NCBI GenBank assembly: GCA_964414555.1
Contig: CAYPWW010000032.1
Span: 1 to 25,773, forward strand
Direction: 5' to 3'
From: Litorimonas sp964414555
GTDB taxonomy: Bacteria > Pseudomonadota > Alphaproteobacteria > Caulobacterales > Maricaulaceae
Length of the DNA stretch: 25,773 nucleotides
A program made the translations under genes and the position numbers. The notes below the pieces were generated by a model. That model was not told where the DNA came from and did not search any database. It was given only the letters and a program-made list of their open reading frames with translations. Positions 8,877-16,046 of this stretch are shown piece by piece; within the stretch, counting starts at the first letter, position 1; every line of letters starts with the position of its first letter.

Positions 8877-8894
8877 CGCAAGCTATCGCTTGCG
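8877..8894. repeat. short inverted repeat at the 3' end of the small membrane-protein gene
   Basis: CGCAAGC (8877-8883) and GCTTGCG (8888-8894) form a 7-bp stem with a four-base loop that contains most of the stop codon of the small membrane-protein gene. No T-run follows in the direction of transcription, so it is more likely an mRNA-stabilising or attenuating structure than a terminator. The 18-bp size makes chance possible. Confidence 0.3.
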
Positions 8895-9197
8895 ACGCAT
8901 CCGCCACAAAACCGTGATGGCAATCAGGGCAAAAAAGCCGACGCCTGCGACTTCCAGTTTTGTAAAGCCCCAAACCCATGGTGTCGTCCAATCCGACAGA
9001 CCATCAACATCGCCTGGCACACCGTTGATCATGATCGCGCCCATTAGGATTGCGAGCAATGCAAAGAGCCCCATCAGTGTGAACATGGCCCCATAAAAGC
9101 GCGAGTCAGATGCATTCTGCTGCGCCTTGCGGGCTTGCACACGTTGATAGCGAGAGGCGCGGCGTTCGCGGGGGCGATCTGGAGGCGTATTCGTCAT
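8883..9197 (-). CDS. small basic two-TM membrane protein, unknown function
   Basis: 104 residues, not assigned to a known family. The N-terminus is strongly basic and polar (1-33, many Arg/Lys/Gln). It is followed by two hydrophobic helices (about 36-59 and 78-99) joined by a short loop with PGDVDGLSDWTTPW, and a basic end RMRRKR. By the positive-inside rule both ends are cytoplasmic. The start has an AGGA-like site 7-10 bp upstream. It precedes asd by 67 bp on the same strand, so the two may share a transcript. Coding reality is supported by the clean two-helix pattern and the fit to the gap between asd and the divergent exported protein. Confidence 0.7.
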   Translation of the reverse strand: MTNTPPDRPRERRASRYQRVQARKAQQNASDSRFYGAMFTLMGLFALLAILMGAIMINGVPGDVDGLSDWTTPWVWGFTKLEVAGVGFFALIAITVLWRMRRKR

Positions 9198-9247
9198 GAC
9201 AGAGTCCTAACATGGAAATCCGCAGAATTCATGCTAAAGCCACATAT

Positions 9248-9706
9248 ATGAGACTGATTGCCCTAACCGCCCTCGCCTGTTTGACGTTTACCAGTCCTGT
9301 GGTGGCACAAGACACGTCCGCGATGTTTCCAGATGTCGAGACAGAAAGCGCGTTGGATGAAGCGGCGCTCCGCGTGACCTTCTCGGGCCAAACGCATCGC
9401 GGGACTTACACATTCCTAAGTCGCGACATCAAAACCTTTGCCTTTACGGAAACAACCGGCGCGGATGGCTCGGTCCTGCACACGCAAGGTAACAAAGAAG
9501 ACACGGGTCAGTGGACGGTGATGAAGAATATCATCTGCTATGATTATGATGATCCAGCGCTACGGCAGGCCTGCTTTCGGATTTATCAGCGCGGGAATTG
9601 CTACTACCATTATCAGGTCAGCGTCCTGGGCGTCAGTAGCTATGGCTTCACGGCGCGCAGTGTGATCGCTGGCGAAACGCCCTCTTGCGAGCCATCCCTT
9701 GTCTAA
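9248..9706 (+). CDS. exported four-cysteine protein of unknown function (tandem paralogue 1)
   Basis: 152 residues with a clear signal peptide (MRLIALTALACL, cleavage probably after VVA at about residue 20). The mature part has four cysteines (97, 109, 118, 147) and the segment CFRIYQRGNCYYHY. The same segment and cysteine spacing occur in the next gene, so the two are paralogues. Two disulfides in the periplasm are likely (inference). The frame is also open from an ATG at 9212, but starting there would bury the signal peptide behind 12 extra residues, so 9248 is preferred. The downstream paralogue begins before this gene ends. No known family recognised. Confidence 0.75.
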   Translation: MRLIALTALACLTFTSPVVAQDTSAMFPDVETESALDEAALRVTFSGQTHRGTYTFLSRDIKTFAFTETTGADGSVLHTQGNKEDTGQWTVMKNIICYDYDDPALRQACFRIYQRGNCYYHYQVSVLGVSSYGFTARSVIAGETPSCEPSLV

Positions 9707-10163
9707 ATTGATTTTGAGCTGTCTTGTCGCGCTGGCTATGGCGAGTTCCGCATCGGCGCAAACGCCAGAGACGGATATTCGTCCTAATGCGGATCAGCTG
9801 ACACAGGATCAGATCAAGACACGTTTCTCCTCCGGCACCTTTGACGGCGCTTATAACTTCGGGCGAGACGGAAAAGCGCAGTCCTTCTACACCGAGACGC
9901 ATAATCCCGATGGCACTGTCAGCTATACAGAGGACGGCGAGACCATGCCGGGTCGTTGGTTCGTGCGCCGGGAATCGCTGTGTTTCACCTACCCAAGCAA
10001 CCGTATGGCGGGCGGGTGTTTCCGCGTCTATCAGGTGAAAAACTGCTATTACTTTTACACGACGTCTATTCCGCAAGCTGAGGATGAGTTGGCACGCGAT
10101 TATTGGGTCGCGCGCGCCGTTCCTCTGGGCGAGACAGCTGGCTGCGTCGCCGCGATTAGCTAG
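9699..10163 (+). CDS. exported four-cysteine protein of unknown function (tandem paralogue 2, TTG start)
   Basis: 154 residues with a signal peptide (MSKLILSCLVALAMASSASA, cleavage before QTPE). The mature part has four cysteines at 95, 107, 116 and 149. The first three share exactly the 12- and 9-residue spacing seen in the upstream gene, and CFRVYQVKNCYYFY matches CFRIYQRGNCYYHY. No ATG is available near the signal peptide. TTG codons at 9699, 9708 and 9714 are the options, and 9699 keeps the positively charged Lys3. It overlaps the upstream stop by 8 bp, suggesting translational coupling. Its stop shares the bases CTAG with the convergent lipoprotein gene. Function unknown. Confidence 0.75.
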   Translation: MSKLILSCLVALAMASSASAQTPETDIRPNADQLTQDQIKTRFSSGTFDGAYNFGRDGKAQSFYTETHNPDGTVSYTEDGETMPGRWFVRRESLCFTYPSNRMAGGCFRVYQVKNCYYFYTTSIPQAEDELARDYWVARAVPLGETAGCVAAIS

Positions 10164-10735
10164 TCCAGTTCGACCTTTGGCCATCCATGCTGGGCCTCGA
10201 ATGCACGAATATCGATCCGCAGGTCCACCAACTGCCCATCCATTGTCCGAATATCCCGACGGAGTGCCGTAATGTCCGTGTCTGTCAGGGTATCATCTTC
10301 AGCAATTCTACGCTCTAAATCCTCGATGTTTTCGAGAATTTGGCGATAGTCTTTGACCATAGAGCTGTGCGATTGGCGCAATTCATATTCATAGCGGCCT
10401 GCTTCCACCCCGTCAGCATAATCGGTGAAACCCGCGCGCACACATTCTGCGAGTGGTGTGCCACCTGCTGCGCCGCGATCATAGCCACGATCATAGACGC
10501 AGTATTGGGCCAAACCTTGATCATATCCGCGCATATAGCTGATGCGGTCTGCGGTGACATTGTGCTTGGCGCAGTCTTTCACGATGGACCCAAAATTATC
10601 GCGAGAGCCCCCGGCAGAGGCTTCGTCATAGCCGAGCGATTCCCAATTTCCGGCGAGGCAGCTTTCCTCTGAAATTGTTGCACAGCCTGCGAGCAAGCCT
10701 ACCAGACCGACTGAGATAAATAGATTTCGAAACAT
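10160..10735 (-). CDS. DUF2799 family lipoprotein
   Basis: 191 residues. A lipoprotein signal peptide ends in the lipobox LLAGC (Cys18), so the mature protein is membrane-anchored, probably in the outer membrane since Ala-Thr follows the cysteine. The DUF2799 part shows CLAGNWESLGYDEASAG, the region around DCAKH, and a YMRGYDQGLAQYC segment. The C-terminal third (about 125-175) is charged and heptad-like, probably a coiled coil. Function is not known for the family. A strong ribosome site (GGAGGG) precedes the ATG. The last bases overlap the convergent exported-protein gene by 4 bp. Confidence 0.85.
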   Translation of the reverse strand: MFRNLFISVGLVGLLAGCATISEESCLAGNWESLGYDEASAGGSRDNFGSIVKDCAKHNVTADRISYMRGYDQGLAQYCVYDRGYDRGAAGGTPLAECVRAGFTDYADGVEAGRYEYELRQSHSSMVKDYRQILENIEDLERRIAEDDTLTDTDITALRRDIRTMDGQLVDLRIDIRAFEAQHGWPKVELD

Positions 10736-10845
10736 AGCGCCCTCCGTTTTCTTTTCTTTGGCATAGGAAATTACAATCGCGCCTGAAAGCCTTGTTCAGC
10801 CTCAAGTCACCTTGCGCTTTTCACGGCATTTGTTCAGGGTGGCGT

Positions 10846-11901
10846 ATGCGTTTGGAACCCAAAAACATCGGCACAGGGCAACGTGCCCCGCTTGGCTTGG
10901 CCCTCGGCGGAGGTGTCGCGCGAGGCTGGGCACATATCGGAGCCATGCGCGCGCTGATCGAAGCCGGGATCAAGCCAGACATTATTGCAGGCACATCGAT
11001 TGGTGCGATTGTTGGCGCGGCCTATCTGTCCGGAAAGCTGGACGTCCTAGAAGACTGGGCGCGGTCTCTGAACCGGCGCAAGATGATGGGCTATATGGAT
11101 CTGCGGTGGGGCGGATCGGGTTTCATGCGCGGCGAGCGTCTCGCGCGCGTACTGCACCATTATATGGGCGACTTGAACATTGAAGATCTGGACGCAAAAT
11201 TCGCCGCAGTCACCTGTGACCTTCGCACAGGTTATGAGGTCTGGCTGCAACGCGGCCCTGTCGTGCCCGCCATCCGTGCGTCCTATGCCCTGCCCGGCGC
11301 GTTTGAGCCTGTGAAAGTCGACGGGCGCTTCATGATTGATGGTGCGCTCGTCAATCCGGTGCCGGTCTCGGCTTGCCGCGCACTCGGCGCGCATATGGTC
11401 ATTGCAATCAGCCTAAATGGCGACGCCTTTGGCCCGATGGGTTCCAGCCACGAAATTGACGTAGATGATGATGATCTCGACCCCGATGCGGCAGATCCGT
11501 TTGAGCTCGCCAGTCAGAGCCTGAATAAACTACGTCCCGATCGTTTGCTGTTGAAATCCATGGTTGGCGAAGTCCGCCCCGGAAAAAGCCCGAAGATCGG
11601 CTCTGTCATGATGGGTACACTAAACATCGTCATGGATCGGATTTCTCGTTCACGTTTGGCGGGTGACCCGCCTGATGTCTTTGTCGCCCCGCGCATCGGA
11701 CATATTGGCATGTTGGAGTTCACCAAGGCGGCCGAGCTGATCGAGCGCGGCTATGCCGCCATGCAGCATGAAATCCCACTGATCCGTTCTGTCATGGATG
11801 TCCTGTCGCAAATGCCATCCGCGGTTGCGGCAGACGATGTCATGCCAAGTTCCAGCGACGAAAATCCGTTGGATTTGAATACGCCCAAGACGGAAGACTG
11901 A
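10846..11901 (+). CDS. patatin-like phospholipase, RssA-like
   Basis: 351-residue serine hydrolase of the bacterial patatin/RssA group, expected to act on membrane lipids or other acyl esters. The oxyanion-hole motif GGGVARGWAHIG (about 21-32), the nucleophile elbow GTSIG (Ser51) and the dyad aspartate in IDGALVNP (Asp165) are all intact. The frame extends 18 codons upstream without resemblance to the family, and an AGGGTGG site lies just before the ATG at 10846. An acidic stretch (IDVDDDDLDPDAAD, about 205-218) is inserted after the catalytic core. There is no signal peptide, so it acts from the cytoplasm. A membrane-protein gene follows 50 bp downstream in the same direction. Confidence 0.92.
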   Translation: MRLEPKNIGTGQRAPLGLALGGGVARGWAHIGAMRALIEAGIKPDIIAGTSIGAIVGAAYLSGKLDVLEDWARSLNRRKMMGYMDLRWGGSGFMRGERLARVLHHYMGDLNIEDLDAKFAAVTCDLRTGYEVWLQRGPVVPAIRASYALPGAFEPVKVDGRFMIDGALVNPVPVSACRALGAHMVIAISLNGDAFGPMGSSHEIDVDDDDLDPDAADPFELASQSLNKLRPDRLLLKSMVGEVRPGKSPKIGSVMMGTLNIVMDRISRSRLAGDPPDVFVAPRIGHIGMLEFTKAAELIERGYAAMQHEIPLIRSVMDVLSQMPSAVAADDVMPSSSDENPLDLNTPKTED

Positions 11902-11951
11902 GCTTTCAACGCAGCTTTTGGTGTACGGCGCAGATGCCTTTCTCGCCTTAG

Positions 11952-13352
11952 GTGAAGCGGGTAGAATCTGGCGCACATTGTGACCACACCGTGGCAGTGA
12001 GCGGATTAGACAAATATCATGGGGCGAATGATAACGCGCCAGCTTGGGCTTTAGAGCGCCCCACTCGCCGCAAACCTTCGACCCGGACTTTCCCTTTTAC
12101 GCGTCAGAAACAGAAATCTGCGCGCACCGCAACGTCCAGTTTTGCGTGGGTATCTCTTTTGTCGGTCTTGCTAATCCTCGCGGCAGGGTTTTCCTTTTTC
12201 GCGCTCCTCCCGTGGCAGCAGACGCGCTGGATTGGCGTCGCTGGCCTTGTCGCGCTTGGCATCGCAGCTTTCACACCCCGAGAGAAACGTGAGCTTCCTA
12301 TTCTAGCCGCTTGCACCGCGTTGACAGCGGTCTTGCCCGTCTTCGCCAGTGTCAGCGAGTTGACGCTCGGGCTTACCGATCTCGCGCTCGTCGTGACGCT
12401 GCTAACGGGCGCCATTGCTTGGCTATATGCGTCACGAACAGGATTGATGTTTAGCCTCATGGCATCTGCTGTCTGGCTGTTTTCGCTCTTGCCTATGGCG
12501 CAATCGGCGCTCGGCTTGGACGCGATCGCCCAGCAAAGCTGGTGGCCCGTCGCAGGGATGGCGCTGGGATTACAATACATCGCAGCGCGGCGATTGGGAC
12601 AGGGCCTTGCACTCGGACTCGTCGCCGCTCTGGCTTATGGTTGGTGCATAATCTTACTGACGCAGAATGGCTTCTCCGCGATGGCAATCTCGGGATTGAT
12701 ATTTGCCATTGGCGCAGCGCAAGCTCTTTACGGCAAAGCTCGCAGGGCAGTTTATCCCGTGACGGCTGGGGTCAACCGTTCGATCGGAATACTTGCCGCG
12801 ATCACCGCGACGCTCTTCTTACAAACGATTTGGCTCGACCCCGCCATGAACGAAATCTCCGCCATTCCTGCGCCCAAGATGATTTGGTGGAGTGCCTTTG
12901 CACTGGCCGCTGGCGGAACCTTCATCGCGTCGATGATCCGATATAAGGCGAACCAATCGACCTTATTGGGCGCGTTTCTCCTAAGCGCTATCCTCGCCAT
13001 CCTCCCTCTCAGCAGCCAATATCCTGACGCGGTCCGAACGTTGCTTTCTGGGATCGCTGGTTTTTCGCCTGCGCCTGGGTTCGGCATTATGATTGGCGCA
13101 GCGGTGTTGGCGACCTCTTTGTTCTGGGTCGTAAAAAGCCTGATGCGGGGACGCACACTCGCCCTCTTCGGTAGCTCACTCCTATTTGCGATCGAGATTC
13201 TGATCCTTGGGCGATATGATATCGGCATCGAGAGCCTCGACCTCGGCGCGCTTGATTTCACGGTATTATTCGGCGCCAGTTTGATAGCTGCGCTGGCCAT
13301 TGGTGGCTTGGTCTCCGGCGGTTTAGAACGGGATACACCGCAACAGAGCTAG
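11952..13352 (+). CDS. polytopic membrane protein, unknown function
   Basis: Up to 466 residues. A polar N-terminal region of about 60-65 residues (Arg/Lys/Thr rich) is followed by roughly a dozen hydrophobic helices separated by short loops, such as FAWVSLLSVLLILAAGF, ILAACTALTAVLPVFASV and FTVLFGASLIAALAIGGLV. I recognise no family motif or catalytic residues; a DUF2157-type topology is possible but unproven. The start is uncertain: GTG at 11952 gives the longest product, but in-frame GTGs at 11991 and 11997 are equally plausible, and none has a good ribosome site. It lies between the patatin-like and GYF_2-domain genes, all on the same strand with gaps of about 45-50 bp. Confidence 0.7.
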   Translation: MKRVESGAHCDHTVAVSGLDKYHGANDNAPAWALERPTRRKPSTRTFPFTRQKQKSARTATSSFAWVSLLSVLLILAAGFSFFALLPWQQTRWIGVAGLVALGIAAFTPREKRELPILAACTALTAVLPVFASVSELTLGLTDLALVVTLLTGAIAWLYASRTGLMFSLMASAVWLFSLLPMAQSALGLDAIAQQSWWPVAGMALGLQYIAARRLGQGLALGLVAALAYGWCIILLTQNGFSAMAISGLIFAIGAAQALYGKARRAVYPVTAGVNRSIGILAAITATLFLQTIWLDPAMNEISAIPAPKMIWWSAFALAAGGTFIASMIRYKANQSTLLGAFLLSAILAILPLSSQYPDAVRTLLSGIAGFSPAPGFGIMIGAAVLATSLFWVVKSLMRGRTLALFGSSLLFAIEILILGRYDIGIESLDLGALDFTVLFGASLIAALAIGGLVSGGLERDTPQQS

Positions 13353-13395
13353 CTTTCGTTAGGGGTTCAGCTCGAATCAGGCGCATAAAGCGCAC

Positions 13396-13941
13396 ATGCA
13401 GGCACAAAGCTCACACGCACAGACAGCTAACCACGCGCGCGTTTGGTATGTTCAGGTCGAACGCCAATCTTACGGCCCATTTGACGATGCCGCCCTTTGG
13501 GCCTTCATGCAGGAGGGTCGCGTTAGCGCGCAATCGCTCGTCTCGAACAGCCCTCAGAGTGGATATCGACCTGTCTCCGCCAATCCCGGCCTGATGCAAT
13601 GGCTCGCACAAGTACCGGGGCAGACACCTACACAGCCCACACCGGAGCCACAGCGAAAGCCGTCCGTGTTCCTCGTTATGGGCGAGATCCGGTCTGGGCG
13701 CGGGATGGCGTTCCTGCAGTCTCTGCAAAGTTTGGGGCAAGTTTTGCGGGTCGGCGACACACTCTGGATCTTGAAGTCACGCGCGACAGTGGATCAAGTT
13801 CGGGATATTCTGGGCCAACCGCTCGGTCCAACAGACCGGTTATTCGTGTTGGATAGTTTCGAAAATGAAACAGCGTGGTTCAATCTTAGCCCAAATATGG
13901 ACGCTCAAATCGCCCAAATGTGGGATATCGACCGCAGCTAG
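13396..13941 (+). CDS. GYF_2 (DUF4339) domain protein
   Basis: 181 residues. Residues about 16-70 carry the pattern of a GYF_2 domain: VWYVQVERQSYGPFDDAAL, then a hydrophobic stretch with FMQEGRVS and a W-containing end (LMQWL). Such domains bind short peptides and often accompany membrane proteins. A Pro/Thr/Gln linker (about 73-90) leads to a second, unrecognised domain (about 90-181) with the pattern VFLVMGEIRSGRG and LWILKSRATVDQVRDIL, which looks like a compact alpha/beta fold. There is no signal peptide or TM helix. It follows the polytopic membrane protein by 43 bp and may be its cytoplasmic partner (inference). Its stop overlaps the convergent gene by CTAG. Confidence 0.75.
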   Translation: MQAQSSHAQTANHARVWYVQVERQSYGPFDDAALWAFMQEGRVSAQSLVSNSPQSGYRPVSANPGLMQWLAQVPGQTPTQPTPEPQRKPSVFLVMGEIRSGRGMAFLQSLQSLGQVLRVGDTLWILKSRATVDQVRDILGQPLGPTDRLFVLDSFENETAWFNLSPNMDAQIAQMWDIDRS

Positions 13942-14462
13942 TCGAGTTTAACAAGCCCGTCACGGAAACGCTTCGCGTTGCTAACATAAACTTGTGAATT
14001 CAATCGCATACGTGCAGTTTGTTCAGGTGAAAGTGTCTTCACAACCTTACCTGGCGCGCCCATGACGACGGAGCCGTCTGGGATGATCTTACCTTCTGTG
14101 ATCAGGGCATGGGCACCGATCAAGCAGTTCTCACCGATGACGGCGCCATTCAAGATCGTGGCGCCAATTCCGATCAGACAGCCAGCACCAATGGTGCATC
14201 CATGCAACATAGCGAGATGACCGATTGTAACATCCTCGCCAATCGTCAAAGCCGAGCCCGGATCAGAATGTAAAACTGATCCGTCTTGCACATTCGAGCG
14301 CGCCCCAATCTGGATCGGCTCATTATCGCCGCGGACCGTTGCGCCGAACCAGACAGAAGACCCTTCCGCCATCTGGACACTGCCAATGACAGAGGCACTT
14401 TCGGCCACCCAGCAACTCTCATGCAGTTGCGGTGTTTGATCGTCGAGGCGGTAAACGCTCAT
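13938..14462 (-). CDS. gamma-carbonic anhydrase family hexapeptide-repeat protein
   Basis: 174-residue left-handed beta-helix protein of the gamma-class carbonic anhydrase/YrdA/PaaY group. Repeats of the hexapeptide pattern run from about residue 20 to 140. The three zinc-binding histidines are in place: His65 (VLHSDPG), His82 and His87 (TIGHLAMLHGC). RGDNEPIQIG carries the conserved Arg and Asp. The fold forms trimers with zinc at subunit interfaces. Carbonic anhydrase activity is possible, but many members are inactive or have other roles. The ATG abuts the TAG of the DUF3126 gene with no gap, showing translational coupling in the cysE operon. Confidence 0.9.
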   Translation of the reverse strand: MSVYRLDDQTPQLHESCWVAESASVIGSVQMAEGSSVWFGATVRGDNEPIQIGARSNVQDGSVLHSDPGSALTIGEDVTIGHLAMLHGCTIGAGCLIGIGATILNGAVIGENCLIGAHALITEGKIIPDGSVVMGAPGKVVKTLSPEQTARMRLNSQVYVSNAKRFRDGLVKLD

Positions 14463-14675
14463 CTAAGCGTCCAAATCATCCTGAAGGATTGAGATGTTGA
14501 GGTCGTAAGAAATGTCATTCTTATCCTCATCATCAATATAGAGCAGGCCGAGAATTTCGTCGTTCAGATAGACTTCCACGCTGTCTTGGACCTTGCGGGG
14601 TTTGATCGTAACGGCTTCCGTACCGAGACGCTTGCAGAGGTAGTTGCGCACAGATGTAATTTGTTCGGGGGTCAT
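14463..14675 (-). CDS. DUF3126 family small protein
   Basis: 70 residues matching DUF3126, a short family found in alphaproteobacteria. Visible features are an N-terminal helix (TPEQITSVRNYLCKRLG), a basic strand (TIKPRKVQDSVEVYL), and an acidic end (DDEDKNDISYDLNISILQDD). No function is known. It lies 8 bp after cysE and ends directly against the start of the gamma-carbonic-anhydrase-like gene, so the three are almost certainly on one message. Confidence 0.88.
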   Translation of the reverse strand: MTPEQITSVRNYLCKRLGTEAVTIKPRKVQDSVEVYLNDEILGLLYIDDEDKNDISYDLNISILQDDLDA

Positions 14676-14683
14676 GTTGGGTC

Positions 14684-15502
14684 CTATTCAGAAGCGCTGT
14701 CGAGCGTTTGATCCATGGAGCTGGCAGGGTTGCCGCAGCAAGGCCCACCAACGGGTTTCGCGGGCACACCGGCCACGGTGCAGTTTTCAGGTACGGGTTT
14801 TAAAACGACGGAGCCCGCCGCGATCTTCGCGCCGTCACCGATTTTGATGTTGCCGAGAACCGAGGCATTGGCCCCGATCAACACACGGTCACCAACTTTG
14901 GGGTGACGGTCTTCATCGGCCTTACCTGTCCCGCCGAGCGTCACGCCCTGCAGGATCGAGCAATCATCACCGACACGCGCTGTTTCGCCCATAACAAAGC
15001 CTGTCGCATGGTCGAGCATGATGCCACAGCCGATCTTGGCCGCTGGGTTGATATCCACCCCGAACAGCTCGGAACTTCGGTTTTGCAGGTGAAAGGCCAC
15101 GAGATCACGCCCTGCCCCATAAAGCGCATGGGCGCAGCGATGCGTCTGGATCGCCATAAAACCTTTGAAATACAGAAAGGCCTGCAGGAATGACTGACAG
15201 GCAGGATCACGATCACGGATCGCGAGCAGATCACGCGCGACGCAATCGACCAGGCTCTCCTCCATCGCGAGGGCCTCTGACAGGACCTTACGCATTTTCA
15301 GCGTCGAGAAATCCGCCGTTGAGAGTTTTTCCGAGAGATGATTGACGAGCGCCCCGCCAAGGTCGGCTTGATCGAGGATTGTCGCGTGTAACAGCGATGA
15401 CAGCGCGACTTCTTTCACAGAATAAGCGGCGGCTTCTTCTTTTAGAGAAGACCAAACGCAAACATCACGCGAGGCATCAGAGGCTAAATTGAGATTGGCC
15501 AT
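14684..15502 (-). CDS. cysE: serine O-acetyltransferase
   Basis: Transfers acetyl from acetyl-CoA to L-serine, giving O-acetylserine, the acceptor of sulfide in cysteine synthesis. 272 residues, close to E. coli CysE. The N-terminal helical domain (about 15-140) precedes a left-handed beta-helix. Catalytic Asp150 and His165 (LDHATGFVMGETA) keep the 15-residue spacing of E. coli Asp143/His158, and His200 corresponds to His193. The tail GGPCCGNPASSMDQTL is short and cysteine-containing. A long hairpin lies just before the GAAAGG ribosome site and may affect expression. The gene links functionally to cysD-cysNC about 8 kb away. Confidence 0.96.
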   Translation of the reverse strand: MANLNLASDASRDVCVWSSLKEEAAAYSVKEVALSSLLHATILDQADLGGALVNHLSEKLSTADFSTLKMRKVLSEALAMEESLVDCVARDLLAIRDRDPACQSFLQAFLYFKGFMAIQTHRCAHALYGAGRDLVAFHLQNRSSELFGVDINPAAKIGCGIMLDHATGFVMGETARVGDDCSILQGVTLGGTGKADEDRHPKVGDRVLIGANASVLGNIKIGDGAKIAAGSVVLKPVPENCTVAGVPAKPVGGPCCGNPASSMDQTLDSASE

Positions 15503-15517
15503 GACGGGCCTTTCAGA

Positions 15518-15560
15518 TTGGGTTCAGCACACAAATAGGGGTTTGTGCGCCACAACCCAA
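15518..15560 (-). promoter_or_regulatory. 16-bp leader hairpin between queF and cysE
   Basis: An outer stem TTGGGTT (15518-15524) pairs with AACCCAA (15554-15560). It encloses an inner nine-pair stem (15527-15535 with 15542-15550) that becomes fully paired in the minus-strand RNA through one G-U wobble. Loop of six bases, internal loop of two and three bases. It ends 15 bases before the cysE ATG, abutting the ribosome site. No U-run follows, so it is not a standard terminator. Confidence 0.5.
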
Positions 15561-15577
15561 ATGGATTTTCGTAAATT

Positions 15578-16036
15578 TTAGCCGCGGCCCCGATAGGGTG
15601 GGACGCCTTGATCGGGAATCCAAACGCCTTTGGGCGCTTCGCCGTGCTGGTAAAACACATCAATCGGGATACCGCCGCGCGGATACCAATAGCCGCCAAT
15701 GCGCAGCCACTTCGGAGAAATCTCCCGCACGAGACGTTGGGCAATGCCCGTCGTACAGGCTTCATGGAAATCACCATGATTACGGAAGGACCCAAGGAAC
15801 AGCTTGAACGCCTTGCTCTCGACGATCCATTGATCGGGACAATAATCGACGACAAGATGCGCAAAATCAGGCTGGCCCGTCACAGGGCAGATCGAGGTGA
15901 ACTCCGGCGCGACAAGGCGGACCATGTAATCTTCATCGCAGGGGTTGGCGACGCGCTCTAGCACGGCTTCATCCGGGCTCTGCGGGAGGCCCTTCATTTT
16001 ACCAAGTTGGTCTAGTTTTTCGTAACGATCGCTCAT
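15578..16036 (-). CDS. queF: NADPH-dependent 7-cyano-7-deazaguanine (preQ0) reductase
   Basis: Reduces the nitrile of preQ0 to the amine preQ1 in queuosine synthesis. 152 residues, the short YkvM-type QueF rather than the 280-residue E. coli type. Cys50 (FTSICPVTG) and Asp57 keep the seven-residue spacing of the B. subtilis catalytic Cys55/Asp62. The QueF motif is present as ESKAFKLFLGSFRN (Glu73), followed by HE at 91-92. Twelve codons upstream of the chosen ATG are open but do not match the family. The acyltransferase gene ends 10 bp upstream on the same strand, and cysE follows 75 bp downstream. Confidence 0.95.
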   Translation of the reverse strand: MSDRYEKLDQLGKMKGLPQSPDEAVLERVANPCDEDYMVRLVAPEFTSICPVTGQPDFAHLVVDYCPDQWIVESKAFKLFLGSFRNHGDFHEACTTGIAQRLVREISPKWLRIGGYWYPRGGIPIDVFYQHGEAPKGVWIPDQGVPPYRGRG

Positions 16037-16046
16037 GCGCGGGCGG

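Noticed and set aside
9648..10184. 178-codon frame opposite the second exported paralogue
   Set aside because: The sense strand has a signal peptide and paralogue match; the antisense product has an Arg/Ala-rich shadow composition.
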